A stretch of 35,644 bases of DNA from Pseudoduganella namucuonensis (GCF_900116645.1 NZ_FPBO01000056.1:1-35644); one strand, 5' to 3'; positions 8,128 through 16,221 are shown, numbered from the stretch's first letter. Notes: generated by a model not told the origin, from the letters alone. Numbers and translations are program-made.

Positions 8128-8145
8128 GGGCGGCCGGGGCCGCCC
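8128..8145 (-). terminator. Candidate mltD 3' hairpin
   Basis: A 7-bp GC stem (GGGCGGC, 4-base loop, GCCGCCC) starts 4 bp past the mltD stop on the minus strand. The following bases (GAATAGC) lack a T-run, so termination by this hairpin alone is uncertain. Confidence 0.4.
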
Positions 8146-8148
8146 TTC

Positions 8149-9522
8149 TCAGTTCTGCTTGGACTTCTTGCCGGCGGCGTCGCGCGAGACGCGCGCCTTG
8201 ACCAGCGCGACCGGCGCGTCCTTGACGTCGCCGCCCTTGGCGCGCTGGTAGCGCGACTTGCCGGCGCCGCGGTCGGCCTCGAAGGAGACGGTGGCGTTGT
8301 CGGCGATCTCGGGGGTGATGTTGAGGTTCAGCGAGGACGAGGTCTTGGGCACCAGGATGGTGGAGCCGGCCTTGAGCACGCTCTTTTGCGGGATGTTGTT
8401 GGCCTGGCGTATCACTTCCGGCGTGGTCTGGAAGCGCTTGGCCAAGGTGTCGATGCGCTCGCGCGCGCTGGTGATCTTGTGCACCGTCCAGCTCGACAGG
8501 GCGCGGCCCCATTGCGCCAGGTTCAGATTGAACTTCTCCGCGTTCTCCTTCGGCAGCAGGATCTGGGTCTGCTCGCCGCCGACGATGACGGGGCGGTTGA
8601 ACTGCGGGTTCAGCGCCTTGAACTCGTCCACCGACAGCTCGGCCAGCTGGGCCGCGACGGTCAGGTCGATGTCGCTGGTCTTGTCGATGGCGGTGAAGTA
8701 GGGGGAGTTGTCGATGGCGGGCAGGTGCAGCGCGTACTGGGCGGGGTTGGCGACGATGTTCTTCACCGCCTGCAGCTTGGGCACGTAGTTGCGCGTCTCG
8801 GCCGGCATTTGCTGGGACAGGGTGTCGAAGTCGATCGGCTTGCCGGCGGCCTGGTTGCGCTTGACGGCCTTCTGCACATTGCCCTCGCCCCAGTTGTAGG
8901 CGGCCAGGGCCAGTTGCCAGTCGCCGAACATGTCGTACAGGCGTTGCAGGTAGCTCAGCGCGGCGTCGGTCGAGGCCATCACGCTGCGGCGGTCGTCCTT
9001 GAAGGCGTTCTGCTTGAGGTTGTAGTCGCGGCCCGTGCCGGGCACGAACTGCCACATGCCGGCCGCGTTGGCGCTGGACAGCGCCTGCGGGTTGAAGGCC
9101 GATTCGATGAAGGGCAGCAGCGCCAGTTCGGTCGGCATGCCGCGTTTTTCCAGCTCGGTGACCACGTAGAACAGGTAGCGCGAGGCGCGCGCGCCGGTGC
9201 GGGCCATGTGGTCGGGACGGGCGGCGTGCCAGGCCACGTGCTTCTGGACCAGTTCGTTGTTCAGGTCGGGGATGGCGTAGCCGGTGCGGATGCGGCCCCA
9301 GACGTCGGTCTCGCGGAACGCGTCCTCGTTGAGGACGACGCCCGGCGCCGGTTTGGCGGCGGCCTTGGGGGCGAGCAGCTCCGCGATCGGCAGCTTGGTG
9401 GCGGCGGGCGCGGTCAGCGGGGTGCCGGAGAGCGTGGCGGGCGCGCTATCGAGGGCCTGGCTGATTGCGGGCGCCAGCAGTAGCGCGGCCAGCATCGGAG
9501 AGTACTTGTAACGTGCTTGCAT
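8149..9522 (-). CDS. mltD: Membrane-bound lytic murein transglycosylase D (MltD-like) with LysM region
   Basis: This enzyme cleaves the MurNAc-GlcNAc bond of peptidoglycan, leaving 1,6-anhydro ends. The 457-residue product starts with a basic then hydrophobic segment (SPMLAALLLAPAISQA) that looks like a signal peptide; no lipobox cysteine is evident, unlike E. coli MltD. The SLT domain spans about 120-270, with the catalytic Glu140 in LPFIESAFNPQA, then ANAAGMWQFVPGTGRDY and LALAAYNWGEGNVQKA, the family hallmarks. The C-terminal third has LysM-like segments (TVAAQLAELSVDEFKALNP; and RIDTLAKRF, VIRQANN, LKAGSTILVP) for peptidoglycan binding. The tail is Lys/Arg-rich. It is transcribed alone from a strong promoter about 50 bp upstream. 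Confidence 0.93.
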   Translation of the reverse strand: MQARYKYSPMLAALLLAPAISQALDSAPATLSGTPLTAPAATKLPIAELLAPKAAAKPAPGVVLNEDAFRETDVWGRIRTGYAIPDLNNELVQKHVAWHAARPDHMARTGARASRYLFYVVTELEKRGMPTELALLPFIESAFNPQALSSANAAGMWQFVPGTGRDYNLKQNAFKDDRRSVMASTDAALSYLQRLYDMFGDWQLALAAYNWGEGNVQKAVKRNQAAGKPIDFDTLSQQMPAETRNYVPKLQAVKNIVANPAQYALHLPAIDNSPYFTAIDKTSDIDLTVAAQLAELSVDEFKALNPQFNRPVIVGGEQTQILLPKENAEKFNLNLAQWGRALSSWTVHKITSARERIDTLAKRFQTTPEVIRQANNIPQKSVLKAGSTILVPKTSSSLNLNITPEIADNATVSFEADRGAGKSRYQRAKGGDVKDAPVALVKARVSRDAAGKKSKQN

Positions 9523-9575
9523 AGTGCTCCATTGTTGTCGACAGGTAACATCGGACGGACCATGAGTAATGGGGC

Positions 9576-9604
9576 AGTGTACGGAGGTTGTATGGCTGGG
9601 TCAA
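9576..9604 (-). promoter_or_regulatory. Sigma70 promoter for mltD
   Basis: On the minus strand TTGACC (9599-9604) and TACACT (9576-9581) are separated by exactly 17 bp. Transcription would start near 9569, about 47 nt before the mltD start codon at 9522. This is one of the best promoter matches in the window. Confidence 0.8.
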
Positions 9605-9782
9605 GAAAATTGTCGCCCCGATGACAGTTTGCCAATCTAAATATTATCAATGGAATCAACATCATGGCGCATTCCGGGCGCGCCGCCGCCGCATCCTCGG
9701 CGGCATGGCGCGCCGCGCCGGGAGTGCGTACAATGCGCCCTTGCCGTCCGATTCGCAGTGTTGAGATTAAGGAAAAACCGAC

Positions 9783-10346
9783 ATGAACAAGCCCGCCCCC
9801 GACCATGACGCGGTCGTCGCCGCCACCCGGAAATGGCTGGAAAAAGCCGTCATCGGCCTGAACCTGTGTCCCTTCGCCAAGGCGGTGCACATCAAGAACC
9901 AGATCCGCTACGTGGTGAGCGACGCCGTCACGCCCGAGGCGCTGCTGGAGACGCTGATGGACGAGATGCAGTTCCTGTCCGACGCCGACCCGGAAAAGGT
10001 CGACACCACCCTGATCATCCACCCGCAAGTGCTGAACGATTTCGAGGACTACAACGAGTTCCTGGACGTGGCCGACGCGGCGCTGGAGGACATGCGCCTG
10101 GACGGCGAGCTGCAGGTGGCCAGCTTCCACCCGGACTACCAGTTCGCCGACACCGGCAAGAACGACATCGAGAACTACACCAACCGCTCGCCGTACCCGA
10201 CCCTGCACCTGCTGCGCGAGGAGAGCGTGGACCGCGCGGTGGCCGCCTTCCCGGAGGCGGAGGACATCTTCGAGAAGAACATCGAGACCATGGAAAAGCT
10301 GGGCCACGACGGCTGGGACCAGCTGGGCCTGCGGGCGGAGCCATGA
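9783..10346 (+). CDS. DUF1415 family protein
   Basis: This 187-residue soluble protein contains the features I associate with DUF1415: an N-terminal TRKWLEKAVIGLNLCPFAKA with an invariant-looking CPFA cysteine motif, then acidic helical regions, SFHPDYQFADT and NYTNRSPYPTLHLLRE. The biochemical function is unknown. The start is supported by AAGGA 9 bp upstream. A TACAAT hexamer at 9729-9734 could be its -10 element, though no good -35 is visible. It overlaps the following DUF1289 gene by 4 bp (ATGA), so the two are probably cotranslated. Confidence 0.85.
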   Translation: MNKPAPDHDAVVAATRKWLEKAVIGLNLCPFAKAVHIKNQIRYVVSDAVTPEALLETLMDEMQFLSDADPEKVDTTLIIHPQVLNDFEDYNEFLDVADAALEDMRLDGELQVASFHPDYQFADTGKNDIENYTNRSPYPTLHLLREESVDRAVAAFPEAEDIFEKNIETMEKLGHDGWDQLGLRAEP

Positions 10347-10576
10347 CGGCGTTGGAATTGAAGCGCATGCCGCGGGCGGTGCACGAGGCCGTGCGGCCGG
10401 TCGAACGGCCGGACACGCCCTGCGTGGCCGTGTGCTCGACCACCTTCGACGACATCTGCCGCGGTTGCGGCCGCACCTACATCGAGGTCGCGCACTGGGT
10501 GTCGATGACGGCCGAGCAGAAGGAGGCGGTGTGGGAACGCATCACGGCGCAGGGCTACCCGCGCCGCAACACGTGA
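10343..10576 (+). CDS. DUF1289 small cysteine-motif protein
   Basis: This 77-residue protein has the DUF1289 signature: PCVAVCSTTFDDICRGCGRT (Cys27, Cys31, Cys39, Cys42) followed by YIEVAHWVSMTAEQK. The four cysteines probably bind a metal or iron-sulfur centre, but that is inference from spacing; the family function is not established. Its ATG overlaps the DUF1415 stop, indicating an operon. It ends 18 bp from the convergent DUF1993 gene, leaving no room for a long terminator. Confidence 0.85.
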   Translation: MTALELKRMPRAVHEAVRPVERPDTPCVAVCSTTFDDICRGCGRTYIEVAHWVSMTAEQKEAVWERITAQGYPRRNT

Positions 10577-10594
10577 GCCGGTTCCGGCCCCGGA

Positions 10595-11101
10595 TCACCA
10601 GGTGCCGATGAAGTCCTTCTTGCCGATTTCCAGGCCGTTGTGGCGCAGGATGTCGTAGGCGGTGGTGGCGTGGAAGAAGAAATGCGGCAGCGCGTAGTGC
10701 AGCAGGTAGGTCTGGCCGACCCAGTGCTTGGTCTTCTCGCCGCTGCCGGTGACGATGGCGCGCTCCTCGGCGCCGCCGAAATCGGCCTCGTTCAGGCTGT
10801 CCAGGAAGGCCAGCGTCTTGACGACGCGGCCCTTCAGGTCGGCGAAGCTCTTTTCGGTGTCCTCGTAGGCCGGCACTTCCTGGCCGGCCAGGCGCGCGCC
10901 GGCGCCCTTGGCGAAATCGGTGGCGATCTGGATCTGGCGGACGAAGGGCAGCATGTCCGGGAACAGGCGGAATTGCAACAGCGCGGCCTGGTCGATTTTC
11001 TTGTCGGTGGCGTGGGCCTCGGCCTTGTCGAGGATGGCGTTCAGGCTGTTCAGGATCTGCTTGAACACGGGGATGGATGCGGTGTACACGGAGAAGGTCA
11101 T
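10595..11101 (-). CDS. DUF1993 family protein
   Basis: This 168-residue protein is helical throughout. It shows motifs I recall from DUF1993: a start like MTFSVYTASIPVFKQILNSL, a central RLFPDMLPFVRQIQIATDFAKGA, and a C-terminal LPHFFFHATTAYDILRHNG with His residues that could form a metal site. The fold is expected to be a DinB-like four-helix bundle, but this is from family knowledge and not certain. Function is unknown. AGGA lies 8 bp before the ATG, and an extended -10 promoter lies about 28 bp upstream. It is a single-gene unit, convergent with the DUF1415/DUF1289 pair and divergent from the GGDEF-EAL gene. Confidence 0.85.
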   Translation of the reverse strand: MTFSVYTASIPVFKQILNSLNAILDKAEAHATDKKIDQAALLQFRLFPDMLPFVRQIQIATDFAKGAGARLAGQEVPAYEDTEKSFADLKGRVVKTLAFLDSLNEADFGGAEERAIVTGSGEKTKHWVGQTYLLHYALPHFFFHATTAYDILRHNGLEIGKKDFIGTW

Positions 11102-11128
11102 GGCGGATTCCTGTTATAAAGAGTGGCG

Positions 11129-11137
11129 ATGATAGCA
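11129..11137 (-). promoter_or_regulatory. Extended -10 promoter for the DUF1993 gene
   Basis: On the minus strand TGC-TATCAT forms an extended -10 element, with the hexamer at 11129-11134. The region at the -35 position does not match the consensus, which is acceptable for an extended -10 promoter. Transcription would begin about 20 nt before the start codon. Confidence 0.5.
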
Positions 11138-11289
11138 AGCCCGCGCATTCCTTGCTGGCCCCATCGCGGCGCGGCCCGCGCGCGCCGCATTGTATTCTGA
11201 TGACTTGGGCGCTTGTTTACGTGCATAATTGTTGCATAGTCCAAATTCCCACCTGTTGAGCCCTCCGAAAGCTGGTATCCGGTCCGTGC

Positions 11290-14200
11290 ATGATTAGCAA
11301 TTTATATAGAAGGTTGCGCTCCCGCCTGAGCGCGCTGTACGGCCTATCGATCTATGGCGCCCTGTTGCTGGTGGTGTTCGGCGGCCTGGTCATCCCGGCC
11401 ATGATCGGCAGCTATCTGCTGATCGGCGTGCACGAGCAGCAGTCGGCGCGCATGGCGCTCAACGAGTCGCTGCAGCGCAACGCCGACATCCTCGCGCTGG
11501 GGATGCAGGAATCGCTCTGGAACATGAACGCCGAATCGGCCCATTCGCTGGTCGAATCGGTCATGCGCGACCGTTCCGTGCTGCAGGTGCAGGTGACCGG
11601 CCAGGCCGACACCCAGTTCATGCACGTGCAGTCGCCGCGCAAGGTGATCGGCAACCTGTTCCGCGCCGAGCGCGAGATCCTGGTGCGCGGCGAGCGCATC
11701 GGGCGCATCATGGTCGAGATGGACGACGCCCGCAGCCAGCAGGAGCTGCGCGAGAAGCAGCTGTCCTATGTGTTCGTGCTGGCCGCGCAGCTGACCGTGT
11801 CGCTGCTGTTGATCGTGCTGTTCCTGAACAAGCGCCTGATCAACCCGCTGCGCAAGCTGATGCGTTTTTCCGACCGCCTGTCGCACGGCGACTTCGAGAC
11901 CCGGCTGGAGCCCACCGGCAGCGACGAGCTGGGCCGCCTGTCCGGCCAGCTGGAGCAGATGCGGGTGGCGATCAAGCACCTGTTCGAGGACATCGGCCAG
12001 CGCGAGGAGCGCTTCCGCACCATCGTCACGCAGGTGCCGGGCGCGGTGTTCCGCTTCCGCCCGGACGGCCCGATCGACTTCGTCAGCGACGCCATCGAGG
12101 AGATCTCCGGCTATCCGGCGGCGCAGTTCATGCGCGGCACCACCCACGCCTGGGCCAACCTGATCTGGCCGGACGACCGCCCGCTGCAGCGCCAGGCGGT
12201 GGCCCAGGCCATCGTCGACGGCAAGCCCTACGAGATCGAGTACCGCATCATCGACGCCCACGGCACCGAGCGCTGGGTGGCCGAGAACGGCCAGCCGCAG
12301 GTGCCCGAGGACGGCGTCAGCCAGCCCTGGGTGGACGGCATCATCTCCGACATCAGCCAGCGCAAGCACAACGAGATGCGCATCGAGGCGCTGCTGGCCG
12401 AGCAGGGCGCCATCCTGGACAACGTGATGTTCGGCGTGATGTTCGTGCGCAACCGCGGCATCGTCTCGGTCAACCGCCGCTGCGAGGAGCTGTTCGGCTA
12501 CGAGCCGGGCGCCATGGTGGGCGAGTCCACCTCCATCGTGTTCCCCACCGAGACCGAGTTCCAGGTGGCCGGCGCGCGCCAGTACCCGACCCTCGCCGCC
12601 GGCGAGTACTTCAGCGAGGAGCGCCACTACCGGCGCCGCGACGGCACGCTGTTCTGGTGCCTGGTGTCCGGCTGCGCCATCGACCAGAACCGCGCCAACG
12701 AGGGCAGCATCTGGGTCTACGCTGACATCACCGCCCGCAAGGAGGCCGAGGAGAAGCTGCGCCTGTCGGCCACGGTGCTCGAGCACATCGCCGACGGCGT
12801 GATGGTGTTCGACGCGCACGGCACCATCGTCGCCGTCAATCCCGCCTTCACCCAGATCACCGGCTACACCGAGCCGGAGGCGGTGGGCCAGGACCGCACG
12901 CTGACGCGCTCCGGCCGCCACGACGACGCCTTCTACGAGTCGCTGTGGTCCGAGCTGGAGGCGTCCGGCTTCTGGCGCGGCGAGATCTGGAACCTGCGCA
13001 AGAACGGCGAGCTGTATCTGGAGTGGCTGACCATCAGCGCGGTGCGCGACACCAACGGCGCCACCACCCACTACGTGGGCGTGTTCAGCGACATCACGCT
13101 GGTCAAGGAGGCGCAGGAGAAGCTGGACCACCTGGCCCACCACGACCCGCTGACGGCGCTGCCGAACCGCCTGCTGTTCCACGACCGCCTGCACCACGCG
13201 CTGCAGCGCGCCACGCGCGAGCACGAGCAGCTGGCGCTGCTGTTCATCGACCTGGACCGCTTCAAGAACGTCAACGACACGCTGGGCCACCACATCGGCG
13301 ACGAGCTGCTGAAACAGGTGGCGCGCGCGCTGCAGGACAAGCTGCGCGAGGGCGACACGCTGGCGCGCCTGGGCGGCGACGAGTTCATCGTGCTGCTGGA
13401 GAACGTGGACGGCCAGTACGGCGCCAGCCTGGTGGCCGAGAAGCTGGTGGCCATGTTCGAGCAGCCCTTCATGGTGGCCGGGCACGAGCTGTTCGTCACC
13501 TGCAGCGTGGGCATCAGCCTGTTCCCGGCCGACGCCCAGGACTTGAACATGTTGATCCGGAACGCCGACGTGGCCATGTACCAGGCCAAGGCGCGCGGCC
13601 GCAACGGCTACCGCTTCTACGCGCCGTCGATGACGGGCGAGGGCGTCGAGCGCCTGCGCCTGGAAACCTTCCTGCGCCGCTCGCTGGAGAAGGAGGAGAT
13701 GTTCCTGAACTTCCAGCCGCAGGTGGAGATCGACACCGGCCGCCTGATCGGCGTCGAGGCGCTGGTGCGCTGGAACCATCCGGAACTGGGGCTGGTGCCG
13801 CCGATCCGCTTCATCCCGCTGGCCGAGGACACCGGCTTCATCAACCAGCTGGGGCAGTGGGTGCTGTCCGAGGCCTGCCGCCAGATGGTGCGCTGGCAGG
13901 ACGCCGGGCTGCACGTGCCGAAGATGGCGGTCAACCTGTCGGCCAAACAGTTCGACCGCGGCAGCATCGTCAGCATGGTGGCCGACATCCTGCGCGAGAC
14001 GGGGCTCGAGCCGCAGCGCCTGCAGCTGGAGGTGACCGAGTCCGTCATCATGAACACCGGCGACGCGCTGGCCTTCATCAACGACCTGCACTCGATCGGC
14101 GTGGGACTGGCGATCGACGACTTCGGCACCGGCTACTCGTCGCTGGCCTACCTGAAGCAGATGCCGGTGCAGACCCTGAAGATCGACCGTTCCTTCATCA

Positions 14201-14424
14201 AGGACATTTCCACCGACGCCAACGACGAGGCCATCGCCATCGCCATCATCCAGCTTGGCAAGAGCATGAATCTGTCGGTGATCGCGGAAGGGGTGGAGAC
14301 CGAGGAGCAGGCCGCGTTCCTGCTGCGCCACGGCTGCAACCTGGCGCAGGGCTATTTCTACAGCAAACCGGTGATGCCGGCCGACCTGTTGGAACACTGG
14401 ATGCCGATGCTGAAGCTGTCGTAA
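11290..14424 (+). CDS. Membrane PAS-GGDEF-EAL cyclic-di-GMP signalling protein
   Basis: This 1044-residue inner-membrane protein probably both makes and breaks cyclic-di-GMP. It has membrane helices at about 19-47 and 159-180 flanking a ~110-residue periplasmic sensor, then a HAMP linker (to about 235). Three PAS domains begin near 238, 368 and 489, followed by GGDEF (from about 612) and EAL domains. The GGDEF motif is intact (695-699), with the inhibitory RxxD site (REGD, 686-689) five residues before it. EAL is intact (823-825), with DDFGTGYSSLAYLK and KIDRSFIKD downstream, so both activities are plausible. No strong Shine-Dalgarno precedes the ATG at 11290. The promoter is unclear; TTGTTT and CATAAT hexamers lie 50-80 bp upstream. 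It is monocistronic, and no cyclic-di-GMP target adjoins it. Confidence 0.93.
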   Translation: MISNLYRRLRSRLSALYGLSIYGALLLVVFGGLVIPAMIGSYLLIGVHEQQSARMALNESLQRNADILALGMQESLWNMNAESAHSLVESVMRDRSVLQVQVTGQADTQFMHVQSPRKVIGNLFRAEREILVRGERIGRIMVEMDDARSQQELREKQLSYVFVLAAQLTVSLLLIVLFLNKRLINPLRKLMRFSDRLSHGDFETRLEPTGSDELGRLSGQLEQMRVAIKHLFEDIGQREERFRTIVTQVPGAVFRFRPDGPIDFVSDAIEEISGYPAAQFMRGTTHAWANLIWPDDRPLQRQAVAQAIVDGKPYEIEYRIIDAHGTERWVAENGQPQVPEDGVSQPWVDGIISDISQRKHNEMRIEALLAEQGAILDNVMFGVMFVRNRGIVSVNRRCEELFGYEPGAMVGESTSIVFPTETEFQVAGARQYPTLAAGEYFSEERHYRRRDGTLFWCLVSGCAIDQNRANEGSIWVYADITARKEAEEKLRLSATVLEHIADGVMVFDAHGTIVAVNPAFTQITGYTEPEAVGQDRTLTRSGRHDDAFYESLWSELEASGFWRGEIWNLRKNGELYLEWLTISAVRDTNGATTHYVGVFSDITLVKEAQEKLDHLAHHDPLTALPNRLLFHDRLHHALQRATREHEQLALLFIDLDRFKNVNDTLGHHIGDELLKQVARALQDKLREGDTLARLGGDEFIVLLENVDGQYGASLVAEKLVAMFEQPFMVAGHELFVTCSVGISLFPADAQDLNMLIRNADVAMYQAKARGRNGYRFYAPSMTGEGVERLRLETFLRRSLEKEEMFLNFQPQVEIDTGRLIGVEALVRWNHPELGLVPPIRFIPLAEDTGFINQLGQWVLSEACRQMVRWQDAGLHVPKMAVNLSAKQFDRGSIVSMVADILRETGLEPQRLQLEVTESVIMNTGDALAFINDLHSIGVGLAIDDFGTGYSSLAYLKQMPVQTLKIDRSFIKDISTDANDEAIAIAIIQLGKSMNLSVIAEGVETEEQAAFLLRHGCNLAQGYFYSKPVMPADLLEHWMPMLKLS

Positions 14425-14433
14425 CGCCGGGCC

Positions 14434-14489
14434 GCTCCACTGTTGACGCCGATTCGGGGTCAGACCCCAAGCGGCGTGAACAGTGGAGC
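14434..14489. repeat. Nested palindromic REP-like element
   Basis: Outer arms GCTCCACTGTTGACGCCG (14434-14451) and CGGCGTGAACAGTGGAGC (14472-14489) pair over 18 bp with one mismatch. Inside them GGGGTC-A-GACCCC (14456-14468) forms a second perfect stem. The element fills most of the gap between the convergent GGDEF-EAL and thioredoxin-like genes. There is no T-run on either strand, so it looks more like a repetitive extragenic palindrome than a terminator. Only one copy was noticed in this window. Confidence 0.75.
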
Positions 14490-14499
14490 CGCATCGGGG

Positions 14500-14925
14500 T
14501 TAGGCGCTCGTGTTCAGCAGGGCGCGCAGATTGCAGTCGCGCTGCCACTGGCGCCGCTCCTCGGAGCTGTTGGCCTGCCGCGCCAGTTCCTCCTCGCCCA
14601 GCTCCGCCTGCGCCAGCAGCAGCCGGTGCGCCACCAGCGGATCGGGCAGCATGGTGCCGAAGAAGGACACGTGCTCGTGCCGCTGTATCAGCAGGGTGGG
14701 GAAGTTCTCCACGTCGAGATCGCCGACGATGTCGGCATGGTCCTCGATATCGACCCACAGGAAGTATTTGTCGGGATGGCGCGCCGCCAGCTCCTCGAAG
14801 GTGGCGCGGTAGGTCGCGCAGGTGCCGCACCACGCCGCGCACAGGCAGGCGACGATCCAGCGGTCCTGCGCCAGGGCGGCCGTCACTTCGGCGCGGTTGT
14901 CGGAATGTAGGGTGGTGCTGTGCAT
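14500..14925 (-). CDS. Thioredoxin-like protein with CGTC active site
   Basis: This 141-residue protein has a thioredoxin fold: WIVACLCAAWCGTCATYR with the redox pair Cys33/Cys36 (CGTC rather than CGPC), YFLWVDIEDHAD, and the cis-proline loop NFPTLLI. A C-terminal helical extension rich in Glu/Arg/Ala follows. No signal peptide is present, so it is cytoplasmic. The Thr in the active site makes classic thioredoxin redox potential doubtful; a reductase or chaperone-like role is possible. The start at 14925 is set by the MHSTTLHSDN segment: the upstream frame only encodes Arg-rich translation of the GCC repeat. A TACAAT -10 lies 7 nt before the ATG, so the mRNA may be leaderless. It is divergent from tsaB. 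Confidence 0.85.
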   Translation of the reverse strand: MHSTTLHSDNRAEVTAALAQDRWIVACLCAAWCGTCATYRATFEELAARHPDKYFLWVDIEDHADIVGDLDVENFPTLLIQRHEHVSFFGTMLPDPLVAHRLLLAQAELGEEELARQANSSEERRQWQRDCNLRALLNTSA

Positions 14926-14932
14926 GGCAGGT

Positions 14933-14938
14933 ATTGTA
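14933..14938 (-). promoter_or_regulatory. -10 element of the thioredoxin-like gene, implying leaderless mRNA
   Basis: TACAAT on the minus strand lies 7 nt before the ATG at 14925, and transcription would begin at or next to the start codon. The -35 position falls in the GCC-rich repeat and has no consensus match. No Shine-Dalgarno fits between. Confidence 0.5.
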
Positions 14939-14940
14939 CC

Positions 14941-15003
14941 GCGCCGCCGCCGGGGCCGCCGCCGCCGGCCTCGCCGCCGCCGCCGGGGCCGCCGCCGCCG
15001 GGG
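14941..15003. repeat. GCC-rich imperfect tandem repeat between divergent promoters
   Basis: Four imperfect units of about 15-17 bp, each a run of GCC triplets ending in CCGGGG or a variant (14941-14955, 14956-14972, 14973-14988, 14989-15003), fill the space upstream of the thioredoxin-like gene and tsaB. Such slippage-prone repeats can vary in copy number and alter promoter spacing. No protein is encoded by them in a supported frame. Confidence 0.7.
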
Positions 15004-15027
15004 CTGGGTTGAATGCCCATGGCGGGT

Positions 15028-15033
15028 TAAAAT
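15028..15033 (+). promoter_or_regulatory. -10 element of tsaB, implying leaderless mRNA
   Basis: TAAAAT lies 7 nt before the tsaB ATG at 15041, so transcription would begin at or next to the start codon. No Shine-Dalgarno is present. A -35 match is poor. The geometry mirrors the thioredoxin-like gene on the other strand. Confidence 0.5.
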
Positions 15034-15040
15034 ACGGCCT

Positions 15041-15754
15041 ATGCCTACCATACTTGCAATTGAAACATCCTCCGAAATGGCCTCCTGCGCGCTGCTGCGC
15101 GGCGACCGCGTCGTCGCCCGCTCGTCCAACGGCGTGCGCACGCATTCCGCGTCGGTGCTGCCCATGATCCAGGAACTGCTGGCCGAAGCCGGCATCGCCC
15201 TGGCCGATTGCGACGCCATCGCCTACGGCTCCGGCCCCGGCTCGTTCACCGGCGTGCGCACCGCCTGCGGCATCGCCCAGGGACTGGGCTACGGCGCCAA
15301 CCTGCCGCTGGTGCCCGTGGTGACGCTGGACGCGATGGCGCTGGCCTGCCACCAGCGCCACGGCGCCGCCGACATCCTGGCGGTGCTGGACGCGCGCATG
15401 GGCGAGGTGTACTGGGCGCAGTACCGCTACGAGGACGGCCTGCGGGCCGTGCTGCCGGCGGCGCTGACGGCGCCGGCGGGCGTGGCCCCCCAGGGAGCGG
15501 TGACAGCCTGCGGCAACGGCTTCGCGGCGTACGCCGAGGCCTTCGCCGGCCAGCCTTTCGCGGCCGGTGCGCACGCCGACGTGATGCCGCACGCGGAGCA
15601 GATCGCGCAACTGGCGCGCATCGCGTTCGCGGCCGGCGTCTCGGTGAAGGCCGCCGACGCCCAGCCGCTCTACCTGCGCAACAAGATCGCCTACACCAGC
15701 GCCGAGCGCGGCGTCATGAACCGGGCGGCCGCGGCGGCGAAGGCGGCGGCATGA
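15041..15754 (+). CDS. tsaB: tRNA threonylcarbamoyladenosine biosynthesis protein TsaB
   Basis: TsaB is the non-catalytic partner that binds TsaD (and TsaE) to transfer threonylcarbamoyl to A37 of ANN-decoding tRNAs. The 237-residue product begins MPTILAIETSSEMASCALL, the ASKHA-fold start of the family, followed by THSASVLPMIQELL, GSGPGSFTGVRTACGIAQGL and VLDARMGEVYW. The start at 15041 is preferred over the upstream frame because it opens directly into the conserved first beta-strand. It overlaps rimI by 4 bp (ATGA), starting a run of overlapping genes (tsaB, rimI, uracil-DNA glycosylase, DUF1853). Promoter geometry suggests a leaderless transcript. Confidence 0.95.
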   Translation: MPTILAIETSSEMASCALLRGDRVVARSSNGVRTHSASVLPMIQELLAEAGIALADCDAIAYGSGPGSFTGVRTACGIAQGLGYGANLPLVPVVTLDAMALACHQRHGAADILAVLDARMGEVYWAQYRYEDGLRAVLPAALTAPAGVAPQGAVTACGNGFAAYAEAFAGQPFAAGAHADVMPHAEQIAQLARIAFAAGVSVKAADAQPLYLRNKIAYTSAERGVMNRAAAAAKAAA

Positions 15755-16221
15755 AGCCAGTGTGGGACCTGGCGCGGCTGAACTACGAGCCGATGCAGCC
15801 GCGCGACGTGGACGAGGTGCTGGCGCTGGAGCAGAGCGTCTATCCGTATCCGTGGAGCCGGGCCAATTTCGTCGACTCGCTGGCCAGCGGTTACCAGGCC
15901 TGGGTGCTGCGCGACCACGACATGAAACTGCTGGGCTATTTCCTCGTCATGCAGGTGGTGGACGAGGCGCACCTGCTGAACGTGGCGGTGTCCGCCGAGC
16001 GGCAGGGGCAGGGCCTGGGACGCTTCCTGCTGAACCAGTCGGTGGCCTGCTCGCGCGGGCTGGGGCTGGAAGCCATGCTGCTCGAGGTGCGTCCCTCCAA
16101 CACGCGCGCGCTGGAGATCTATCAGCGCTACGGCTTCAAGCAGATCGGCCGCCGCAAGGCCTACTACCCGGCCGCGAACCAGCAACGTGAGGACGCCATC
16201 GTGATGCGTATCGCCCTATGA
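15751..16221 (+). CDS. rimI: Ribosomal-protein S18-alanine N-acetyltransferase RimI
   Basis: This 156-residue GNAT enzyme uses acetyl-CoA to acetylate the N-terminal alanine of ribosomal protein S18. Typical family segments are visible: VLALEQSVYPYPWSRANF near the start, LLGYFLVMQVVDEAHLLNVAV, the acetyl-CoA loop RQGQGLGRFLL, then LEVRPSNTRALEIYQRYGFK and RRKAYYPA. Length agrees with RimI proteins. Its ATG overlaps the tsaB stop and its stop overlaps the ATG of the next gene, so the three are probably translationally coupled. The tsaB-rimI pairing is widely conserved, supporting the assignment over a generic acetyltransferase. Confidence 0.93.
   Translation: MKPVWDLARLNYEPMQPRDVDEVLALEQSVYPYPWSRANFVDSLASGYQAWVLRDHDMKLLGYFLVMQVVDEAHLLNVAVSAERQGQGLGRFLLNQSVACSRGLGLEAMLLEVRPSNTRALEIYQRYGFKQIGRRKAYYPAANQQREDAIVMRIAL

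Noticed and set aside
11344..14397. 1017-residue open frame opposite the GGDEF-EAL gene
   Set aside because: Shadow of a high-GC gene: the composition is His/Val/Gln/Arg-rich low complexity, with no domain, and the plus-strand frame has complete catalytic motifs.
14941..15003. GCC repeat considered as a CRISPR array or coding repeat
   Set aside because: Units are 15-17 bp with no distinct spacers, and the frames through it encode only Arg/Pro/Gly runs.
14822..15040. Upstream extension of tsaB
   Set aside because: The added residues are translation of the GCC repeat and the antisense of the thioredoxin-like gene; TsaB proteins begin at the MPTILAIET strand.
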